The position numbers were made by a program, and so were the translations under genes. The notes under the pieces are model-generated. The model did no database searches, had not been told where the DNA came from, and saw only the letters and a list, made by a program, of their open reading frames with translations. 58,346 bases of DNA, from NCBI GenBank assembly GCA_017516065.1, contig JAFWDQ010000017.1, positions 1 through 58,346 of the forward strand, in the 5' to 3' direction. Below are positions 34,425 to 45,165 of the stretch, piece by piece (within the stretch, counting starts at the first letter, position 1; each line of letters begins with the position of its first letter). Origin of the DNA: Oscillospiraceae bacterium. Its GTDB lineage: Bacteria; Bacillota; Clostridia; Oscillospirales; Oscillospiraceae.

Positions 34425-34486
34425 GGTGAAAGGTCAGGCGGCGCCGCTGCCTGAAACCTCACCGCCGAAACGGGCATGCTGCCCGT
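34425..34486 (+). other. Two hairpins in the rpsN-rpsH gap
   Basis: GGTGA/TCACC (34425-34463) encloses TCAGGC/GCCTGA and a GC-rich tip; the second is ACGGGC/GCCCGT (34470-34486). The 116-base gap is much longer than others here. It lies just before rpsH, whose product S8 represses the spc operon in E. coli through an mRNA stem, so it may be a translational control site. This is inference. Confidence 0.5.
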
Positions 34487-34513
34487 AACTTTGAACAGGA
34501 GGAGCAATATACT

Positions 34514-34912
34514 ATGCAGATCACTGATCCTATTGCGGATATGCTCACCCGTATTCGCAACGCCGGTGCTGCCAAGCACGACACCGTGGACGTTCCCGCC
34601 TCCAAGATGAAGAAGGCCATCGCCCAGATCCTGCTGGACGAGGGCTACATCAAGAACTATCAGGTCATCGAGGACGGCATCCAGGGCATGATCCACATTA
34701 CGCTGAAGTATAACCAGAACAAGGAAAAGGTCATCACCGGTCTGCGCCGGGTGTCCAAGCCCGGCCTGCGGGTCTATGTGGGCGCCGATGAGCTGCCCCG
34801 GGTGCTCCGCGGTCTCGGTATCGCGATCATTTCCACGTCCAAGGGCGTCATGACCGACAAGAAGGCCCGTGAGGCCCATGTCGGCGGCGAAGTCCTTGCA
34901 TTCATTTGGTAA
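34514..34912 (+). CDS. rpsH: 30S ribosomal protein S8
   Basis: 132 residues ([17 protein letters not shown]), with the C-terminal RNA-binding motif [21 protein letters not shown]. It binds the central domain of 16S rRNA. CAGGAGGAGC precedes the ATG, and a structured spacer lies upstream. Confidence 0.97.
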   Translation: MQITDPIADMLTRIRNAGAAKHDTVDVPASKMKKAIAQILLDEGYIKNYQVIEDGIQGMIHITLKYNQNKEKVITGLRRVSKPGLRVYVGADELPRVLRGLGIAIISTSKGVMTDKKAREAHVGGEVLAFIW

Positions 34913-34927
34913 GGGGGGCAGTCGAAG

Positions 34928-35473
34928 ATGTCTAGAATCGGAAGAATGCCCATCACTGTTCCTGCCGGTGTGGACGTCACCATCACGGATGGCAATCTGA
35001 TCACCGTCAAGGGCCCCAAGGGCACCCTGGAACAGCAGATGCACCCCAACATGAAGATCGAGAAGGACGGCGACACCATCACCGTCACCCGTCCCAATGA
35101 TCTGAAGGAAAACCGTTCCCTGCACGGCCTGACCCGGGCGCTGCTCCACAACATGGTCGTCGGCGTCACCGACGGCTTCAAGAAGGAGCTGGACGTCAAC
35201 GGCGTCGGTTACCGTGTTGCCAAGGAAGGCAATAAGCTGGTCATGAATATCGGCTACTCTCACCCCGTGGTGGTGGAGGAGATCCCGGGCATCACCATTG
35301 ATGTCCCGAATCCCAACAAGATCATCATCAACGGCTGTGACAAGCAGATGGTGGGCCAGTTCGCGGCGGAAGTCCGCGAGAAGCGTCCGCCGGAGCCGTA
35401 TAAGGGCAAGGGCATCAAGTACACCGACGAGGTCATCCGCCGCAAGGTCGGCAAGGCCGGTGTCAAGAAATAA
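34928..35473 (+). CDS. rplF: 50S ribosomal protein L6
   Basis: 181 residues ([17 protein letters not shown]), two similar domains; the C-terminal signature [13 protein letters not shown] is intact. Located near the factor-binding site of the 50S. Confidence 0.97.
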   Translation: MSRIGRMPITVPAGVDVTITDGNLITVKGPKGTLEQQMHPNMKIEKDGDTITVTRPNDLKENRSLHGLTRALLHNMVVGVTDGFKKELDVNGVGYRVAKEGNKLVMNIGYSHPVVVEEIPGITIDVPNPNKIIINGCDKQMVGQFAAEVREKRPPEPYKGKGIKYTDEVIRRKVGKAGVKK

Positions 35474-35488
35474 GGAGGTGTGCCAGTT

Positions 35489-35848
35489 ATGGTAAAAAGA
35501 CCGAATACAAACGCGCAGCGTATCAAGCGCCATAAGAGAGTTCGGGCCAAGATCTCCGGCACGCCGGAGTGCCCGCGTCTGAACGTGTTCCGCAGCGAAA
35601 CCAACATTTACGCCCAGATCATCGACGACACCACCGGCCACACGCTGGCGGCTGCGTCCTCTCTGGATAAGGACTTTGAGGGTCGGGGCAGCAACGTAGA
35701 GGCGGCCAAGAAGGTCGGTCTGGCCGTTGCGGCCCGCGCCAAGGAAAAGGGTATCGAGACGGTCGTGTTCGACCGCGGCGGCTACCTGTACCATGGACGC
35801 GTCAAGGCCCTGGCCGAGGGTGCCCGCGAGGGCGGCCTCGCATTCTGA
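35489..35848 (+). CDS. rplR: 50S ribosomal protein L18
   Basis: 119 residues ([19 protein letters not shown]), a 5S rRNA-binding protein. Ends with the typical [26 protein letters not shown] pattern. ATG 35489 has AAGGAGGTG 9 bases upstream; GTG 35480, inside that site, is rejected. Confidence 0.97.
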   Translation: MVKRPNTNAQRIKRHKRVRAKISGTPECPRLNVFRSETNIYAQIIDDTTGHTLAAASSLDKDFEGRGSNVEAAKKVGLAVAARAKEKGIETVVFDRGGYLYHGRVKALAEGAREGGLAF

Positions 35849-35865
35849 TCGGGGGAGGGAATAAG

Positions 35866-36360
<495 letters not shown>

Positions 36361-36378
36361 GCAAGGGAGAGGTGAAGG

Positions 36379-36561
36379 ATGGCTACGTTTAAGATTAAGC
36401 TCGTGAAGAGCCTGAACGGCAGACTTGATAAGCATATCGCGACCGCCAACTCCCTGGGGCTGCGCCGGATCGGCGACACCACCGTGCAGCCCGACAATCC
36501 TCAGACCCGCGGCAAGATCGCAAAGATCGGGTATCTGCTGCAGGTTGAGGAAGAAGCATAA
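36379..36561 (+). CDS. rpmD: 50S ribosomal protein L30
   Basis: 60 residues ([19 protein letters not shown]), normal for bacterial L30. [20 protein letters not shown] is the conserved core. Located between rpsE and rplO. Confidence 0.96.
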   Translation: MATFKIKLVKSLNGRLDKHIATANSLGLRRIGDTTVQPDNPQTRGKIAKIGYLLQVEEEA

Positions 36562-36575
36562 GGAGGACAGACGAT

Positions 36576-37019
36576 ATGAATCTGCATGAACTTTCCCCCG
36601 CAAAGGGTTCTGTCCAGGAAGCCAAGCGCAAGGGCCGCGGACACGGCACCGGCAACGGCAAGACCGCCGGCCGCGGACATAAGGGACAGAAAGCCCGCAG
36701 CGGCGGCGGCGTCCGCGTAGGATTCGAAGGCGGCCAGATGCCTCTGGCCCGTCGCCTGCCGAAGCGTGGTTTCAACAATATTTTCGCTACTCCGCTGGAA
36801 ATCGTTAATCTTTCTACCCTTGAGAAGAGATTTCAGGACGGCGATACGGTCGACGCACAGGCGCTTCTTGACTGCGGCGCACTGTCCAAGTGCACCTACG
36901 GTGTAAAAGTGCTTTCCAACGGCAATCTCACCAAGAAGCTGACCGTGCGCGCGAACGCTTTTTCCGCTTCTGCCAAGGAGAAAATCGAAGCGGCCGGCGG
37001 AAAGGCCGAGGTGATCTAA
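36576..37019 (+). CDS. rplO: 50S ribosomal protein L15
   Basis: 147 residues ([20 protein letters not shown]), with the glycine-rich basic N-terminal extension [19 protein letters not shown] and the C-terminal globular domain. Its stop codon directly abuts the secY start. Confidence 0.97.
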   Translation: MNLHELSPAKGSVQEAKRKGRGHGTGNGKTAGRGHKGQKARSGGGVRVGFEGGQMPLARRLPKRGFNNIFATPLEIVNLSTLEKRFQDGDTVDAQALLDCGALSKCTYGVKVLSNGNLTKKLTVRANAFSASAKEKIEAAGGKAEVI

Positions 37020-38336
37020 TTGATCAAAACGGTTCGAGAGGCCTGGAAGATTCCGGAGCTGAAAAAGAAGATCATTTTCACGCTTCTGATCCTCCTGATC
37101 TACCGTATCGGCAACGCGATCCCCGTTCCCTACGTTGACGTGGATCTGTTGGGTCAGTATTTCACCCAGTTGAGCAATACGGTACTGGGCCTGTACAACA
37201 TGATGAGCGGCGGCGCGCTGTCCATGGCGACCGTCTTCGCGTTGTCGATCCAGCCGTATATCAACAGCTCGATCATCATTCAGCTGTTGACCATCGCAAT
37301 CCCCGCGCTGGAGCGGCTGGCAAGAGACGGCGGCGAGGAAGGGCGCAAGAAGATCGCCTCCATTACCCGCTACACCACTGTGGCCATCGCCCTGATCCAG
37401 GGCTTCGGCTACTACATGCTGATGCGGAACAACTCCCTGCTGACCGATCCCGGTCTGTGGGCTGCCATCGTCATCATCGCCACTTTCACCGCCGGCTCGG
37501 CGTTCCTGATGTGGCTGGGCGAGCAGATCACCGAATTCGGTATCGGCAACGGTATCTCCATCATCCTGTTTGCCAGCATCATCTCCCGTCTCCCCAAGGG
37601 CGTGTCCAACCTGAGCGCCGGCGTGCGGTACTGGAACCGCGGCCTGACCAAGGCGGACAACCCGAACCTGTTTGTTCTTCCGCCCTGGGGGGTGGCGCTG
37701 ATCATCATCGGCATTCTGGCGCTGACGGTATTCATCGTCTTCATCTACAATGCCGAACGCAGGATCCCGGTCCAGTATGCCAAGCGTGTGGTGGGCCGCA
37801 AGATGTACGGCGGCCAGTCCAGTCACCTTCCTATGAAGGTGAATATGTCCGGCGTTCTGCCCATCATCTTCGCTCAGTCCATCGCTTCGCTGCCCGCCAC
37901 CATCGGCGCGTTCTGCCGCACCACGGAGGGCGGACCCGGTGCGGTGTTCCTGCGGATCATCGACACCGACTCGGTCCTGTACTGTATCATCTACTTCCTG
38001 CTGATCGTGGCGTTCAGTTTCTTCTACGCCACCATTCAGTTCAACCCCATCGAAGTGTCCAACAATCTCAAACGGAACGGCGGCTTCATCCCGGGCTATC
38101 GTCCCGGCAAACCGACGGCGGACTTCATCCGCAAGGCTCTGAACAAGATCACGCTGTTCGGTGCGATTTACCTGGCCATCGTGGCCATCGTACCGATCAT
38201 TATCAGTGTGTTTACGGACAGGAGCGTATCCCTGGGCGGCACATCCGTCATCATCGTAGTCGGCGTTGCGCTTGAGACCGTGAAGGCTCTGGAGTCCCAG
38301 ATGCTGATGCGGCACTACAAGGGTTTCCTTGAGTAA
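37020..38336 (+). CDS. secY: Preprotein translocase subunit SecY
   Basis: 438 residues with ten membrane helices; channel of the Sec system in the plasma membrane. The start is TTG directly after the rplO stop (TAATTG), giving MIKTVREAWKIPELKKKIIF, which matches the family N-terminus, so TTG is accepted. The plug-region segment MSGGALSMATVFALSIQPYI and the cytosolic loop NNLKRNGGFIPGYRPGKPT are conserved. Confidence 0.96.
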   Translation: MIKTVREAWKIPELKKKIIFTLLILLIYRIGNAIPVPYVDVDLLGQYFTQLSNTVLGLYNMMSGGALSMATVFALSIQPYINSSIIIQLLTIAIPALERLARDGGEEGRKKIASITRYTTVAIALIQGFGYYMLMRNNSLLTDPGLWAAIVIIATFTAGSAFLMWLGEQITEFGIGNGISIILFASIISRLPKGVSNLSAGVRYWNRGLTKADNPNLFVLPPWGVALIIIGILALTVFIVFIYNAERRIPVQYAKRVVGRKMYGGQSSHLPMKVNMSGVLPIIFAQSIASLPATIGAFCRTTEGGPGAVFLRIIDTDSVLYCIIYFLLIVAFSFFYATIQFNPIEVSNNLKRNGGFIPGYRPGKPTADFIRKALNKITLFGAIYLAIVAIVPIIISVFTDRSVSLGGTSVIIVVGVALETVKALESQMLMRHYKGFLE

Positions 38337-38349
38337 AGGAGTAAGAGTT

Positions 38350-38982
38350 ATGAAAATGATTCTTCTCGGCGCTCCCGGCGCCGGAAAAGGGACCCAGGCT
38401 GAGTTCATCAGCAAGAGACTGGGCATCCCCACCGTCTCCACCGGCAACATGCTCCGCTCCGCCGTCAAGAACGGTACGCCTACCGGTCTGAAGGCGAAGG
38501 AATACATGGACGCCGGCAAGCTGGTTCCCGATGAGGTCATCATCGGCATCGTCTCCGAGCGCCTGCAGGAGGCCGACTGCGCCGGCGGGTATATCCTGGA
38601 CGGTGTGCCCCGGACCATCGGCCAGGCCGAGGCGCTGGAGGCCGCCGGCATCCAGTTCGACGTGGCTCTGTCCATCGAGATCTCCGATCAGGAGATCGTG
38701 GATCGCATGAGCGGCCGTCGGACCTGCCCGGACTGCGGCGCCACGTACCACATCGTCAACGCGCCCCCCAAGGCGGAGGGCGTCTGCGACAGCTGCGGCG
38801 CGGCTCTGATCCAGCGTCCGGACGACAAGCCTGAAACGGTCCTCAATCGTCTGAAGGTCTATCACGACGAAACGGAGCCCCTCAAGGGCTTCTACGAGGA
38901 GCGCGGCGTGCTGAAGATGGTGGCCAATCAGCCCACCATCGAAGACACCACCGCCGTGATTTTCGAAGCACTGGGAATCTGA
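38350..38982 (+). CDS. adk: Adenylate kinase
   Basis: 210 residues. P-loop GAPGAGKGTQ at the N-terminus, DGVPRTIGQAEAL in the core, and a zinc-type LID with CPDC and CDSC pairs as in many Gram-positives. It interconverts AMP, ADP and ATP. ATG 38350 follows AAAGGAGTAAGAGTT; the frame upstream overlaps the end of secY. Confidence 0.97.
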   Translation: MKMILLGAPGAGKGTQAEFISKRLGIPTVSTGNMLRSAVKNGTPTGLKAKEYMDAGKLVPDEVIIGIVSERLQEADCAGGYILDGVPRTIGQAEALEAAGIQFDVALSIEISDQEIVDRMSGRRTCPDCGATYHIVNAPPKAEGVCDSCGAALIQRPDDKPETVLNRLKVYHDETEPLKGFYEERGVLKMVANQPTIEDTTAVIFEALGI

Positions 38983-38983
38983 C

Positions 38984-39739
38984 ATGATCTCGATCAAGTC
39001 TCCCAAAGAAATCGAGTCGATGCGCCTTGCGGGGAGTATAGCCGCGGCTGCCCGCGCTCTGGCGGGAAAAATGGCACTCCCTGGCGTAACGACGCGTGAA
39101 ATAGACAGAGAAGTGGAACATCTGATCCGAAGCCGGGGCGCCGTGCCGTCGTTCCTGAACTACGCCGGCTATCCAGCCAGCGCGTGTATTTCCGTCAACG
39201 ACGAGGTCATTCACGGCATCCCGGGCAAACGAAAGCTGCATGAGGGCGATATCGTCAGCATTGACGTGGGCGCCTACATCAACGGCTTTCACGGCGACTG
39301 CGCCGCCACCTTCGCCGTCGGCAAGGTGTCGGAGGAGGCCGCCCGGCTCATCGAGGTGACGCGGCAGAGCTTTTTCGAAGGCATGAAGTTCGCGCACCGG
39401 GGCTGCCGGGTTTCGGATATCTCCCACGCGATCCAAACGTATGTGGAGCACAACGGCTTCTCCCTGGTCCGGGACTACGTGGGCCACGGTGTGGGCAGCA
39501 AGCTCCATGAGTCACCGGAGGTGCCGAACTTCGGTCCTCCGGGACACGGTCCGCGTCTGCTTCCCGGCATGACCATCGCCGTGGAGCCCATGGTCAACGT
39601 GGGCACCTGGGAGGTCAAGGTCCTCAAGGACGGCTGGACAGTCAAGACCGCGGACGGCGCACTGGCTGCGCATTATGAGAACACGATCCTCATCACCTCC
39701 GGCGACGAGCCGGAGATCCTGACCAGGGTGCACGAATGA
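38984..39739 (+). CDS. map: Methionine aminopeptidase type I
   Basis: 251 residues. Metal ligands are seen in IDVGAYINGFHGDCAATF (two Asp), GHGVG (His), and the two later Glu sites in VEPMVN and HYENTILIT. It removes the initiator Met from new proteins. It starts one base after the adk stop and overlaps the KOW gene by 4 bases. Confidence 0.96.
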   Translation: MISIKSPKEIESMRLAGSIAAAARALAGKMALPGVTTREIDREVEHLIRSRGAVPSFLNYAGYPASACISVNDEVIHGIPGKRKLHEGDIVSIDVGAYINGFHGDCAATFAVGKVSEEAARLIEVTRQSFFEGMKFAHRGCRVSDISHAIQTYVEHNGFSLVRDYVGHGVGSKLHESPEVPNFGPPGHGPRLLPGMTIAVEPMVNVGTWEVKVLKDGWTVKTADGALAAHYENTILITSGDEPEILTRVHE

Positions 39740-40002
39740 AGATCGCAGGCATTGTGCGGTCTGAGGCCGGCCATGACAAAGGCAGCTGCTTCTTCGTCGT
39801 AGGCGAGGAAGGGGAGTACCTGTATCTGGCCGATGGAAAGACCAGAAAAGCGGCGGCGCCCAAGAGGAAGAAGACGAAGCACGTCAGCTTTCTCGAAGAA
39901 AGCCGGACGCCGCTGGCCGAAAAGATCCGGCAAGGTGAATCGGTCACCAACAAGGAGATCAAGCGGACCCTGGCCCGATGGCGGGCGTCCGCAACATCAT
40001 GA
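39736..40002 (+). CDS. KOW-domain RNA-binding protein (L14e-like)
   Basis: 88 residues. GIVRSEAGHDKGSCFFVVG resembles the KOW motif of eukaryotic L14e/L27e-type proteins. A basic stretch AAAPKRKKTKH follows. A gene like this lies between map and infA in many Clostridia; its role in translation is not established. ATGA overlap with map. Confidence 0.8.
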   Translation: MKIAGIVRSEAGHDKGSCFFVVGEEGEYLYLADGKTRKAAAPKRKKTKHVSFLEESRTPLAEKIRQGESVTNKEIKRTLARWRASATS

Positions 40003-40017
40003 GGAGGTAGTTCCGTT

Positions 40018-40236
40018 TTGGCAAAAGATAATGTAATCGAACTGGAAGGCATCGTTACGGAAGCGCTGCCGAACACTATGTTTCAGGTCGACATCGGAAA
40101 CGGGCACACCATCCTGGCCCATATCTCCGGCAAGCTGCGGATGAACTTCATCCGGATCCTGCCCGGCGATAAGGTGACCGTGCAGATGTCCCCGTATGAT
40201 CTGACCCGGGGAAGAATCACCTGGCGCAGCAAGTAA
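40018..40236 (+). CDS. infA: Translation initiation factor IF-1
   Basis: 72 residues, a single OB fold: [55 protein letters not shown]. The start codon is TTG at 40018, 10 bases after GAGGAGG; no ATG would give the known N-terminus. Confidence 0.97.
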   Translation: MAKDNVIELEGIVTEALPNTMFQVDIGNGHTILAHISGKLRMNFIRILPGDKVTVQMSPYDLTRGRITWRSK

Positions 40237-40268
40237 TGAGTAACGCACATTGAACAGGAGGATACCAC

Positions 40269-40382
40269 ATGAAAGTCAGACCGTCTGTCAAGCCCATGTG
40301 CGAAAAGTGCAGAATCATCAAGCGCAAGGGCAGAGTAATGGTAATCTGCGAAAACCCCAAGCATAAGCAGAGACAAGGTTAA
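40269..40382 (+). CDS. rpmJ: 50S ribosomal protein L36
   Basis: 37 residues, [20 protein letters not shown] onward, the zinc form with CEKC, a third Cys (VICE) and His in NPKHKQRQG. Short but unmistakable. ACAGGAGGATACCAC precedes the ATG; it lies in the conserved place between infA and rpsM. Confidence 0.97.
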   Translation: MKVRPSVKPMCEKCRIIKRKGRVMVICENPKHKQRQG

Positions 40383-40401
40383 ATAGGAGGACTGAAGTAA
40401 T

Positions 40402-40770
40402 ATGGCAAGAATTGCCGGCGTAGACCTGCCGAAAGACAAGCGCATCGAAATCGGTCTCACCTATATTTACGGCATCGGCCGCAAGAGCGCGAGCGACATC
40501 CTTGCGAAGACCGGAATCAATCCCGACACCCGCGTGAAGGACCTCACGGAAACCGACGAGGCCGCTCTGCGTGAGTGCATCGACCGCGACTATATCGTGG
40601 AGGGCGACCTTCGCCGGGCCACGGCGATGGACATCAAGCGCCTGACGGAGATCGGCAGCTATCGCGGCCTGCGTCACCGCCGGGGCCTGCCCGTCCGCGG
40701 TCAGCGCAGCAAGACGAACGCCCGTACCCGCAAGGGTCCGAAGCGCACCATCGCAAACAAGAAAAAGTAA
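40402..40770 (+). CDS. rpsM: 30S ribosomal protein S13
   Basis: 122 residues ([20 protein letters not shown]), with the helix-hairpin region [13 protein letters not shown] and basic C-terminus [18 protein letters not shown] that reaches the P-site tRNA. Normal length. Confidence 0.97.
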   Translation: MARIAGVDLPKDKRIEIGLTYIYGIGRKSASDILAKTGINPDTRVKDLTETDEAALRECIDRDYIVEGDLRRATAMDIKRLTEIGSYRGLRHRRGLPVRGQRSKTNARTRKGPKRTIANKKK

Positions 40771-40785
40771 GGGAGGGATATGTAA

Positions 40786-41184
40786 ATGGCTCAGAAGAAT
40801 GCAAAGAAGACAAGAACCAGAAGACGCGAGAAAAAGAACATCGAAAAGGGTCAGGTCCATATCCGTTCCTCTTTCAACAACACCATGGTCACCGTTACCG
40901 ACATGAGCGGCAACGCGCTGTCCTGGTGCTCCTCCGGCGCCCTGAACTTCCGCGGTTCCCGTAAGTCCACGCCCTTCGCCGCCCAGAGCGCGGCGGAGAC
41001 GGCCGCCAAGGCCGCCATGGAGCATGGACTGAAGACCGTGGAGGTCTACGTCAAGGGGCCCGGTTCCGGCCGTGAAGCGGCGATCCGCGCCCTGCAGGCA
41101 GTGGGTCTCGAGGTCACCCTCATCAAGGACGTTACCCCGATCCCCCACAACGGCTGCCGGCCGCCGAAGCGCCGCCGCGTCTGA
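40786..41184 (+). CDS. rpsK: 30S ribosomal protein S11
   Basis: 132 residues. [20 protein letters not shown] and the C-terminal [15 protein letters not shown] are typical. Part of the 30S platform. Confidence 0.97.
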   Translation: MAQKNAKKTRTRRREKKNIEKGQVHIRSSFNNTMVTVTDMSGNALSWCSSGALNFRGSRKSTPFAAQSAAETAAKAAMEHGLKTVEVYVKGPGSGREAAIRALQAVGLEVTLIKDVTPIPHNGCRPPKRRRV

Positions 41185-41202
41185 TCAAGAGGAGGTAACG
41201 AA

Positions 41203-41832
41203 ATGGCAAGATATACCGGAGCGGTCTGCCGCCAGTGCCGCAGAGAGAAGCAGAAGCTGTTCCTCAAGGGCGACCGCTGCTATACCGAAAAGTGCGCGCT
41301 GGAGCGCCGTGAATTTGCCCCCGGCCAGCACGGCAACGCGCGCAACAAGAAGCTCTCCGAGTACGGCCTGCAGCTGCGTGAAAAGCAGAAGGCCCGCCGC
41401 TACTACGGCGTGCTGGAGAGCCAGTTCCGCAAGTACTATGAGATGGCCGTCAATCAGAAGGGCGTCACCGGCGAAAACCTTCTGGCGATCCTGGAGTCCC
41501 GTCTGGACAACGTGGTTTATCGCCTTGGCTTCGCCATGTCCCGTCCCGAGGCCCGTCAGCTGGTGACCCATGCGCATTTCACCGTCAACGGCAAGAAGTG
41601 CAACATCCCCTCCTTCCTGGTGAAGCCCGGCCAGGTCATTGCCCTGAAGGAGAGCAGCCGCAGCCTGGATAAGTTCAAGGCCTCTCTGGAGGCGAACGCG
41701 TCCCGCGCCGTGCCCAAGTGGCTGGACTTCGATGCTGCCAACTACGCCGCCACGGTGGTGTCCATGCCCACCCGGGAGGATATCGACCTTCCCATCGAAG
41801 AACACCTGATCGTTGAGTTGTACTCGAAGTAA
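41203..41832 (+). CDS. rpsD: 30S ribosomal protein S4
   Basis: 209 residues, with N-terminal cysteines CRQCRREK and CYTEKC of the zinc form, and the S4 RNA-binding domain [19 protein letters not shown]. Its place directly before rpoA is usual for Clostridia, while in B. subtilis it lies elsewhere. A 79-base gap with a GCGGGTA/TACCTGC hairpin follows. Confidence 0.96.
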   Translation: MARYTGAVCRQCRREKQKLFLKGDRCYTEKCALERREFAPGQHGNARNKKLSEYGLQLREKQKARRYYGVLESQFRKYYEMAVNQKGVTGENLLAILESRLDNVVYRLGFAMSRPEARQLVTHAHFTVNGKKCNIPSFLVKPGQVIALKESSRSLDKFKASLEANASRAVPKWLDFDAANYAATVVSMPTREDIDLPIEEHLIVELYSK

Positions 41833-41911
41833 TCCCGCTCCGCAGATAGGCGTGTTGCAAAAACAGTGGCGGGTATTTTACCTGCCGCGCTAAGAAGGAG
41901 GGCATTACTGA

Positions 41912-42868
41912 ATGGTAGAAATAGAAAAGCCGCGCATTGAGTGTATTGAAAACCCCAACGACGGTAATTACGGCAAATACGTGGTGGAGCCGCTGGAACG
42001 CGGTTATGGCACGACTCTGGGCAACTCGCTCCGCCGCATTCTGCTGTCTTCTCTGCCAGGAACAGCGGTGACCAGCATTAAGATCGCCGGTGTCCAGCAC
42101 GAGTTTTCCACGATCCCAGGCGTGAAGGAAGACGTGCCCGAAATCGTATTGAACGTGAAAGGCATCAACGCCCGGCTCTTCAGCCCCGGACCGAAGACGG
42201 TCTATATCGAGGCTGTGGGCGAGGGCGAGGTGAAGGCCGGCGACATCAAGGCCGACGGTGAGGTGGAGATCCTCAACCCCGACCTGCATATCGCCACCCT
42301 CGGCCCGGATACGACGCTGAACATGGAGCTGACCCTGGACCACGGCCGCGGCTATGTGCCTGCGGAACGCAACAAGCCCGCCCAGGGTGTCATCGGGGTG
42401 ATCCCGGTGGACTCCATCTATACGCCCGTGCCCAAGGTCAACTATACCGTTGAGAACACCCGCGTGGGCAATATGACCGACTTCGACAAGCTGACGCTGG
42501 AAGTCTGGACCAACGGCACCATCTCGGCCTGCGATGCGGTATCGCTGGGCGCCAAGATCCTCTGCGACCACTTCTCCCTGTTTGCCAACCTGTCCGAGAC
42601 GGTGGCGGGCAAGCCCACTGTGGTGGAGAAGGCCGCGGAGCCGCGAGACAAGGTGTTGGAGATGACCATCGAGGAGCTGGACCTGTCTGTGCGGTCCTTT
42701 AACTGCCTCAAACGCGCCAACATCAACAACGTGGAGAACCTCATCAGCAAGACTGAGGATGAGATGATGAAGGTACGCAACCTGGGCCGTAAGTCCCTGG
42801 AGGAGGTTATCAACAAGCTGGCGATGATGGGCCTGTCCCTTGCCAGCGACGACAGCAACAACAACTAA
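41912..42868 (+). CDS. rpoA: RNA polymerase alpha subunit
   Basis: 318 residues. The N-terminal domain for dimerisation carries [22 protein letters not shown]. After a linker rich in Glu and Pro, the C-terminal domain ([32 protein letters not shown]) contacts UP elements and activators. AGAAGGAGGGCATTACTGA precedes the ATG. Confidence 0.97.
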   Translation: MVEIEKPRIECIENPNDGNYGKYVVEPLERGYGTTLGNSLRRILLSSLPGTAVTSIKIAGVQHEFSTIPGVKEDVPEIVLNVKGINARLFSPGPKTVYIEAVGEGEVKAGDIKADGEVEILNPDLHIATLGPDTTLNMELTLDHGRGYVPAERNKPAQGVIGVIPVDSIYTPVPKVNYTVENTRVGNMTDFDKLTLEVWTNGTISACDAVSLGAKILCDHFSLFANLSETVAGKPTVVEKAAEPRDKVLEMTIEELDLSVRSFNCLKRANINNVENLISKTEDEMMKVRNLGRKSLEEVINKLAMMGLSLASDDSNNN

Positions 42869-42893
42869 CATCCCCTGAAAAGGAGTGACAACT

Positions 42894-43235
42894 ATGCCCG
42901 GAACCAGAAAGCTCGGCAAGCCGACCGATCAGCGTATGGCGATGCTTCGTCTGATGACCACGGAACTGCTGGACCATGGTCAGATCAAGACCACCATCAC
43001 CCGCGCCAAGGAGGTCGCTCCTCTGGCTGAGCGTATGATTACCCTTGGCAAGAAGCAGACCCTTGCTTCCTATCGTCAGGCGCTGTCCTTCCTGACCAAG
43101 GAAGACGTTGCCAAGAAGCTGTTTGACGAGATCGCCCCGAACTATAACCACCGCAACGGCGGCTATACCCGCATCGTCCGCATCGGCCCCCGCCGGGGCG
43201 ACAGCGCTGAGATGGCGATCATCCAGCTGGTGTAA
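42894..43235 (+). CDS. rplQ: 50S ribosomal protein L17
   Basis: 113 residues ([20 protein letters not shown]). Final gene of the operon. ATG 42894 lies 7 bases after AAAAGGAGTG; the GTG at 42885 is inside that site. [19 protein letters not shown] is the conserved end. Confidence 0.97.
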   Translation: MPGTRKLGKPTDQRMAMLRLMTTELLDHGQIKTTITRAKEVAPLAERMITLGKKQTLASYRQALSFLTKEDVAKKLFDEIAPNYNHRNGGYTRIVRIGPRRGDSAEMAIIQLV

Positions 43236-43299
43236 ACCAATCAATAGAGCGGAGCATCGAAGGGGAATACCCCGTAAGAACGGCCGCTTGAAATGACGT

Positions 43300-43357
43300 A
43301 TGACCCACTGTGGCATCTTTCGCACCGCGAAAGCAGCCGCAGTGGGTCATATGTTTT
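43300..43357 (+). terminator. Terminator of the S10-spc-alpha operon
   Basis: ATGACCCACTG and CAGTGGGTCAT form an 11-bp stem enclosing a second stem CTTTCG/CGAAAG, followed by atgttttt. It lies 65 bases after rplQ. Confidence 0.85.
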
Positions 43358-43394
43358 TCCATCCCCACAGGCGGGTGTTTTCTGCCTGGCTCAA

Positions 43395-43423
43395 TTGCAT
43401 TCGAGGGGGAAGTATGATAGTAT
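43395..43423 (+). promoter_or_regulatory. Promoter of prfA
   Basis: TTGCAT, 17 bases, TAGTAT, about 34 bases before the start. An alternative -10, TATGAT, lies at 43413. Confidence 0.5.
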
Positions 43424-43456
43424 AGGAAGAAGAGAAAAAATAAGGACCGTACCGCT

Positions 43457-44533
43457 ATGATCGAAAAACTGCAGGGAATCGAAGAACGTTATGAAGCCCT
43501 GGAACAGCAGCTGGCGGCTCCGGAGATCTACAGCGATCCCGGCCGGCTGGCCCGCCTGAGCCGGGAGCAGAAGGAGCTGTCGCCGCTGGTGACGGCTTTT
43601 CGGCGTTATAAAAAGGCCCTGTCCGACCGGCGGGAGGCCCAGGACCTGCTGGAGCGGGAGGAGGATCCGGACTTCCGGGCCATGCTCCAGGAGGAGCTGG
43701 AGGCGGCGGCCGGGGAGGAGGAGCGGCTTGCGCAGGAGCTTCGCGTCCTGCTGCTGCCCCAGGACCCGGACGACCGGCGCAACGTCATTGTGGAGATCCG
43801 CAGCGGCGCCGGCGGCGACGAGGCCGCCCTGTTTGCCCATTCCCTGTACCGGATGTACAGCATGTACGCAGAGCTTCGCCGCTGGAAGACCGAGGTGATC
43901 GCCTCAAGCATCACGGAGCTGGGCGGCGTGAAGGAGATCTGCTTTCGTATCAGCGGCGAGGGAGTCTATTCCCGGCTGAAATTCGAGTCCGGCGTCCACC
44001 GGGTCCAGCGGGTGCCGGAGACCGAGTCCGGCGGCCGCATCCACACCAGCACTGTCACCGTGGCGGTGCTGCCGGAGGCGGAGGAGGTGGACGTGGCGAT
44101 CCAGCCGGAGGACCTGCAGATCGACACGTACCGCAGCAGCGGAGCCGGCGGCCAGCATGTGAACAAGACCGAGAGCGCCATCCGCATCACCCATCTGCCC
44201 ACGGGCCTGGTGGTGGAGTGTCAGGACGAGCGGAGCCAGCATAAGAACAGGGAGCGGGCCATGAGCATCCTGCGCACCCGGCTCTATGAGCAGGAGCGGG
44301 CCCGGCAGAACGCCGCCCGGGCCGCCGAGCGGAAGAGCCAGGTGGGCACCGGCATGCGCAACGAGCGCATCCGCACCTACAATTTTCCCCAGGGCCGGGT
44401 GACGGATCACCGGATCGGCCTGACCCTGTATAAGCTGGACGCCGTGCTGAACGGCAGCCTGGACGAGATCATTGACGGACTGGTGACGGCGGAGCGGGCG
44501 GAGCGCCTGGGCGCGGGAGAGGACGAGGCATGA
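43457..44533 (+). CDS. prfA: Peptide chain release factor 1
   Basis: 358 residues, standard. GGQ at 231-233 in [17 protein letters not shown] is the peptidyl-tRNA hydrolysis motif. The tripeptide anticodon of RF1 reads PET (187-189, PxT class), which recognises UAG and UAA. First gene of a four-gene unit; it overlaps the next gene by 4 bases. No HemK/PrmC methyltransferase gene is next to it, unlike in many bacteria. Confidence 0.96.
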   Translation: MIEKLQGIEERYEALEQQLAAPEIYSDPGRLARLSREQKELSPLVTAFRRYKKALSDRREAQDLLEREEDPDFRAMLQEELEAAAGEEERLAQELRVLLLPQDPDDRRNVIVEIRSGAGGDEAALFAHSLYRMYSMYAELRRWKTEVIASSITELGGVKEICFRISGEGVYSRLKFESGVHRVQRVPETESGGRIHTSTVTVAVLPEAEEVDVAIQPEDLQIDTYRSSGAGGQHVNKTESAIRITHLPTGLVVECQDERSQHKNRERAMSILRTRLYEQERARQNAARAAERKSQVGTGMRNERIRTYNFPQGRVTDHRIGLTLYKLDAVLNGSLDEIIDGLVTAERAERLGAGEDEA

Positions 44534-45165
44534 TCACACAGAGACTGACGGAGATCGCCCCGGCGGCGAAGATTCTGCGCGCCGGCGGCATCGTGGCCTT
44601 TCCCACGGAAACTGTCTACGGCCTGGGGGCAGACGCCTTTCAGGAGTCGGCGGTGCGCCGGATCTTCGAGGCCAAGGGCCGGCCGGAGCACAAGCCCATC
44701 AGCCTGCTGACGGCGGACGCCGGAGCCCTTGACCGCTTCTGCCGGGAGGTCCCGGCGGCGGCATGGATTTTGGCGGAGGCCTTCTGGCCGGGACCTCTGA
44801 CGCTGGTGCTGCGGCGCCGGGACATCGTCCCCGACGCGGTCACAGGCGGGAGAGACACCGTAGGGGTCCGCTGCCCGGACCACCCCATGGCTCTGGCGCT
44901 CCTGCGGGCCGTGGGAGGGCCTCTGGCGACGCCCTCGGCCAACCGTTCCGGAGCCCCCTCGGCCACGGATGAGGCCATGGTGCTCCGGGATTTGGACGGC
45001 CGCATCGACGCCATCCTCATGGGGGGCGTCTGTCCCCTGAAGGTGGCCTCCACCGTACTGGACCTCACCGGGGACATGCCGCGGATCCTGCGGCAGGGCC
45101 TTGTCACAAAAGAGCAGCTGGAGACCGCCCTGGGCGGTCCCGTGGAAGGGGGGGCGGCGCCATGA
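44530..45165 (+). CDS. L-threonylcarbamoyladenylate synthase (Sua5/YwlC/TsaC family)
   Basis: 211 residues. It makes threonylcarbamoyl-AMP from threonine, bicarbonate and ATP for the t6A modification of tRNA. Signature segments are [19 protein letters not shown], the [12 protein letters not shown] box and [12 protein letters not shown]. It has only the YrdC domain, like TsaC; the extra Sua5 domain is absent or reduced to a short tail. Overlaps both prfA and coaE by 4 bases. Confidence 0.93.
   Translation: MITQRLTEIAPAAKILRAGGIVAFPTETVYGLGADAFQESAVRRIFEAKGRPEHKPISLLTADAGALDRFCREVPAAAWILAEAFWPGPLTLVLRRRDIVPDAVTGGRDTVGVRCPDHPMALALLRAVGGPLATPSANRSGAPSATDEAMVLRDLDGRIDAILMGGVCPLKVASTVLDLTGDMPRILRQGLVTKEQLETALGGPVEGGAAP

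Noticed and set aside
41833-41911. Possible tRNA or small RNA in the rpsD-rpoA gap
   Set aside because: Only one weak hairpin is present; no cloverleaf and no CCA end can be formed.
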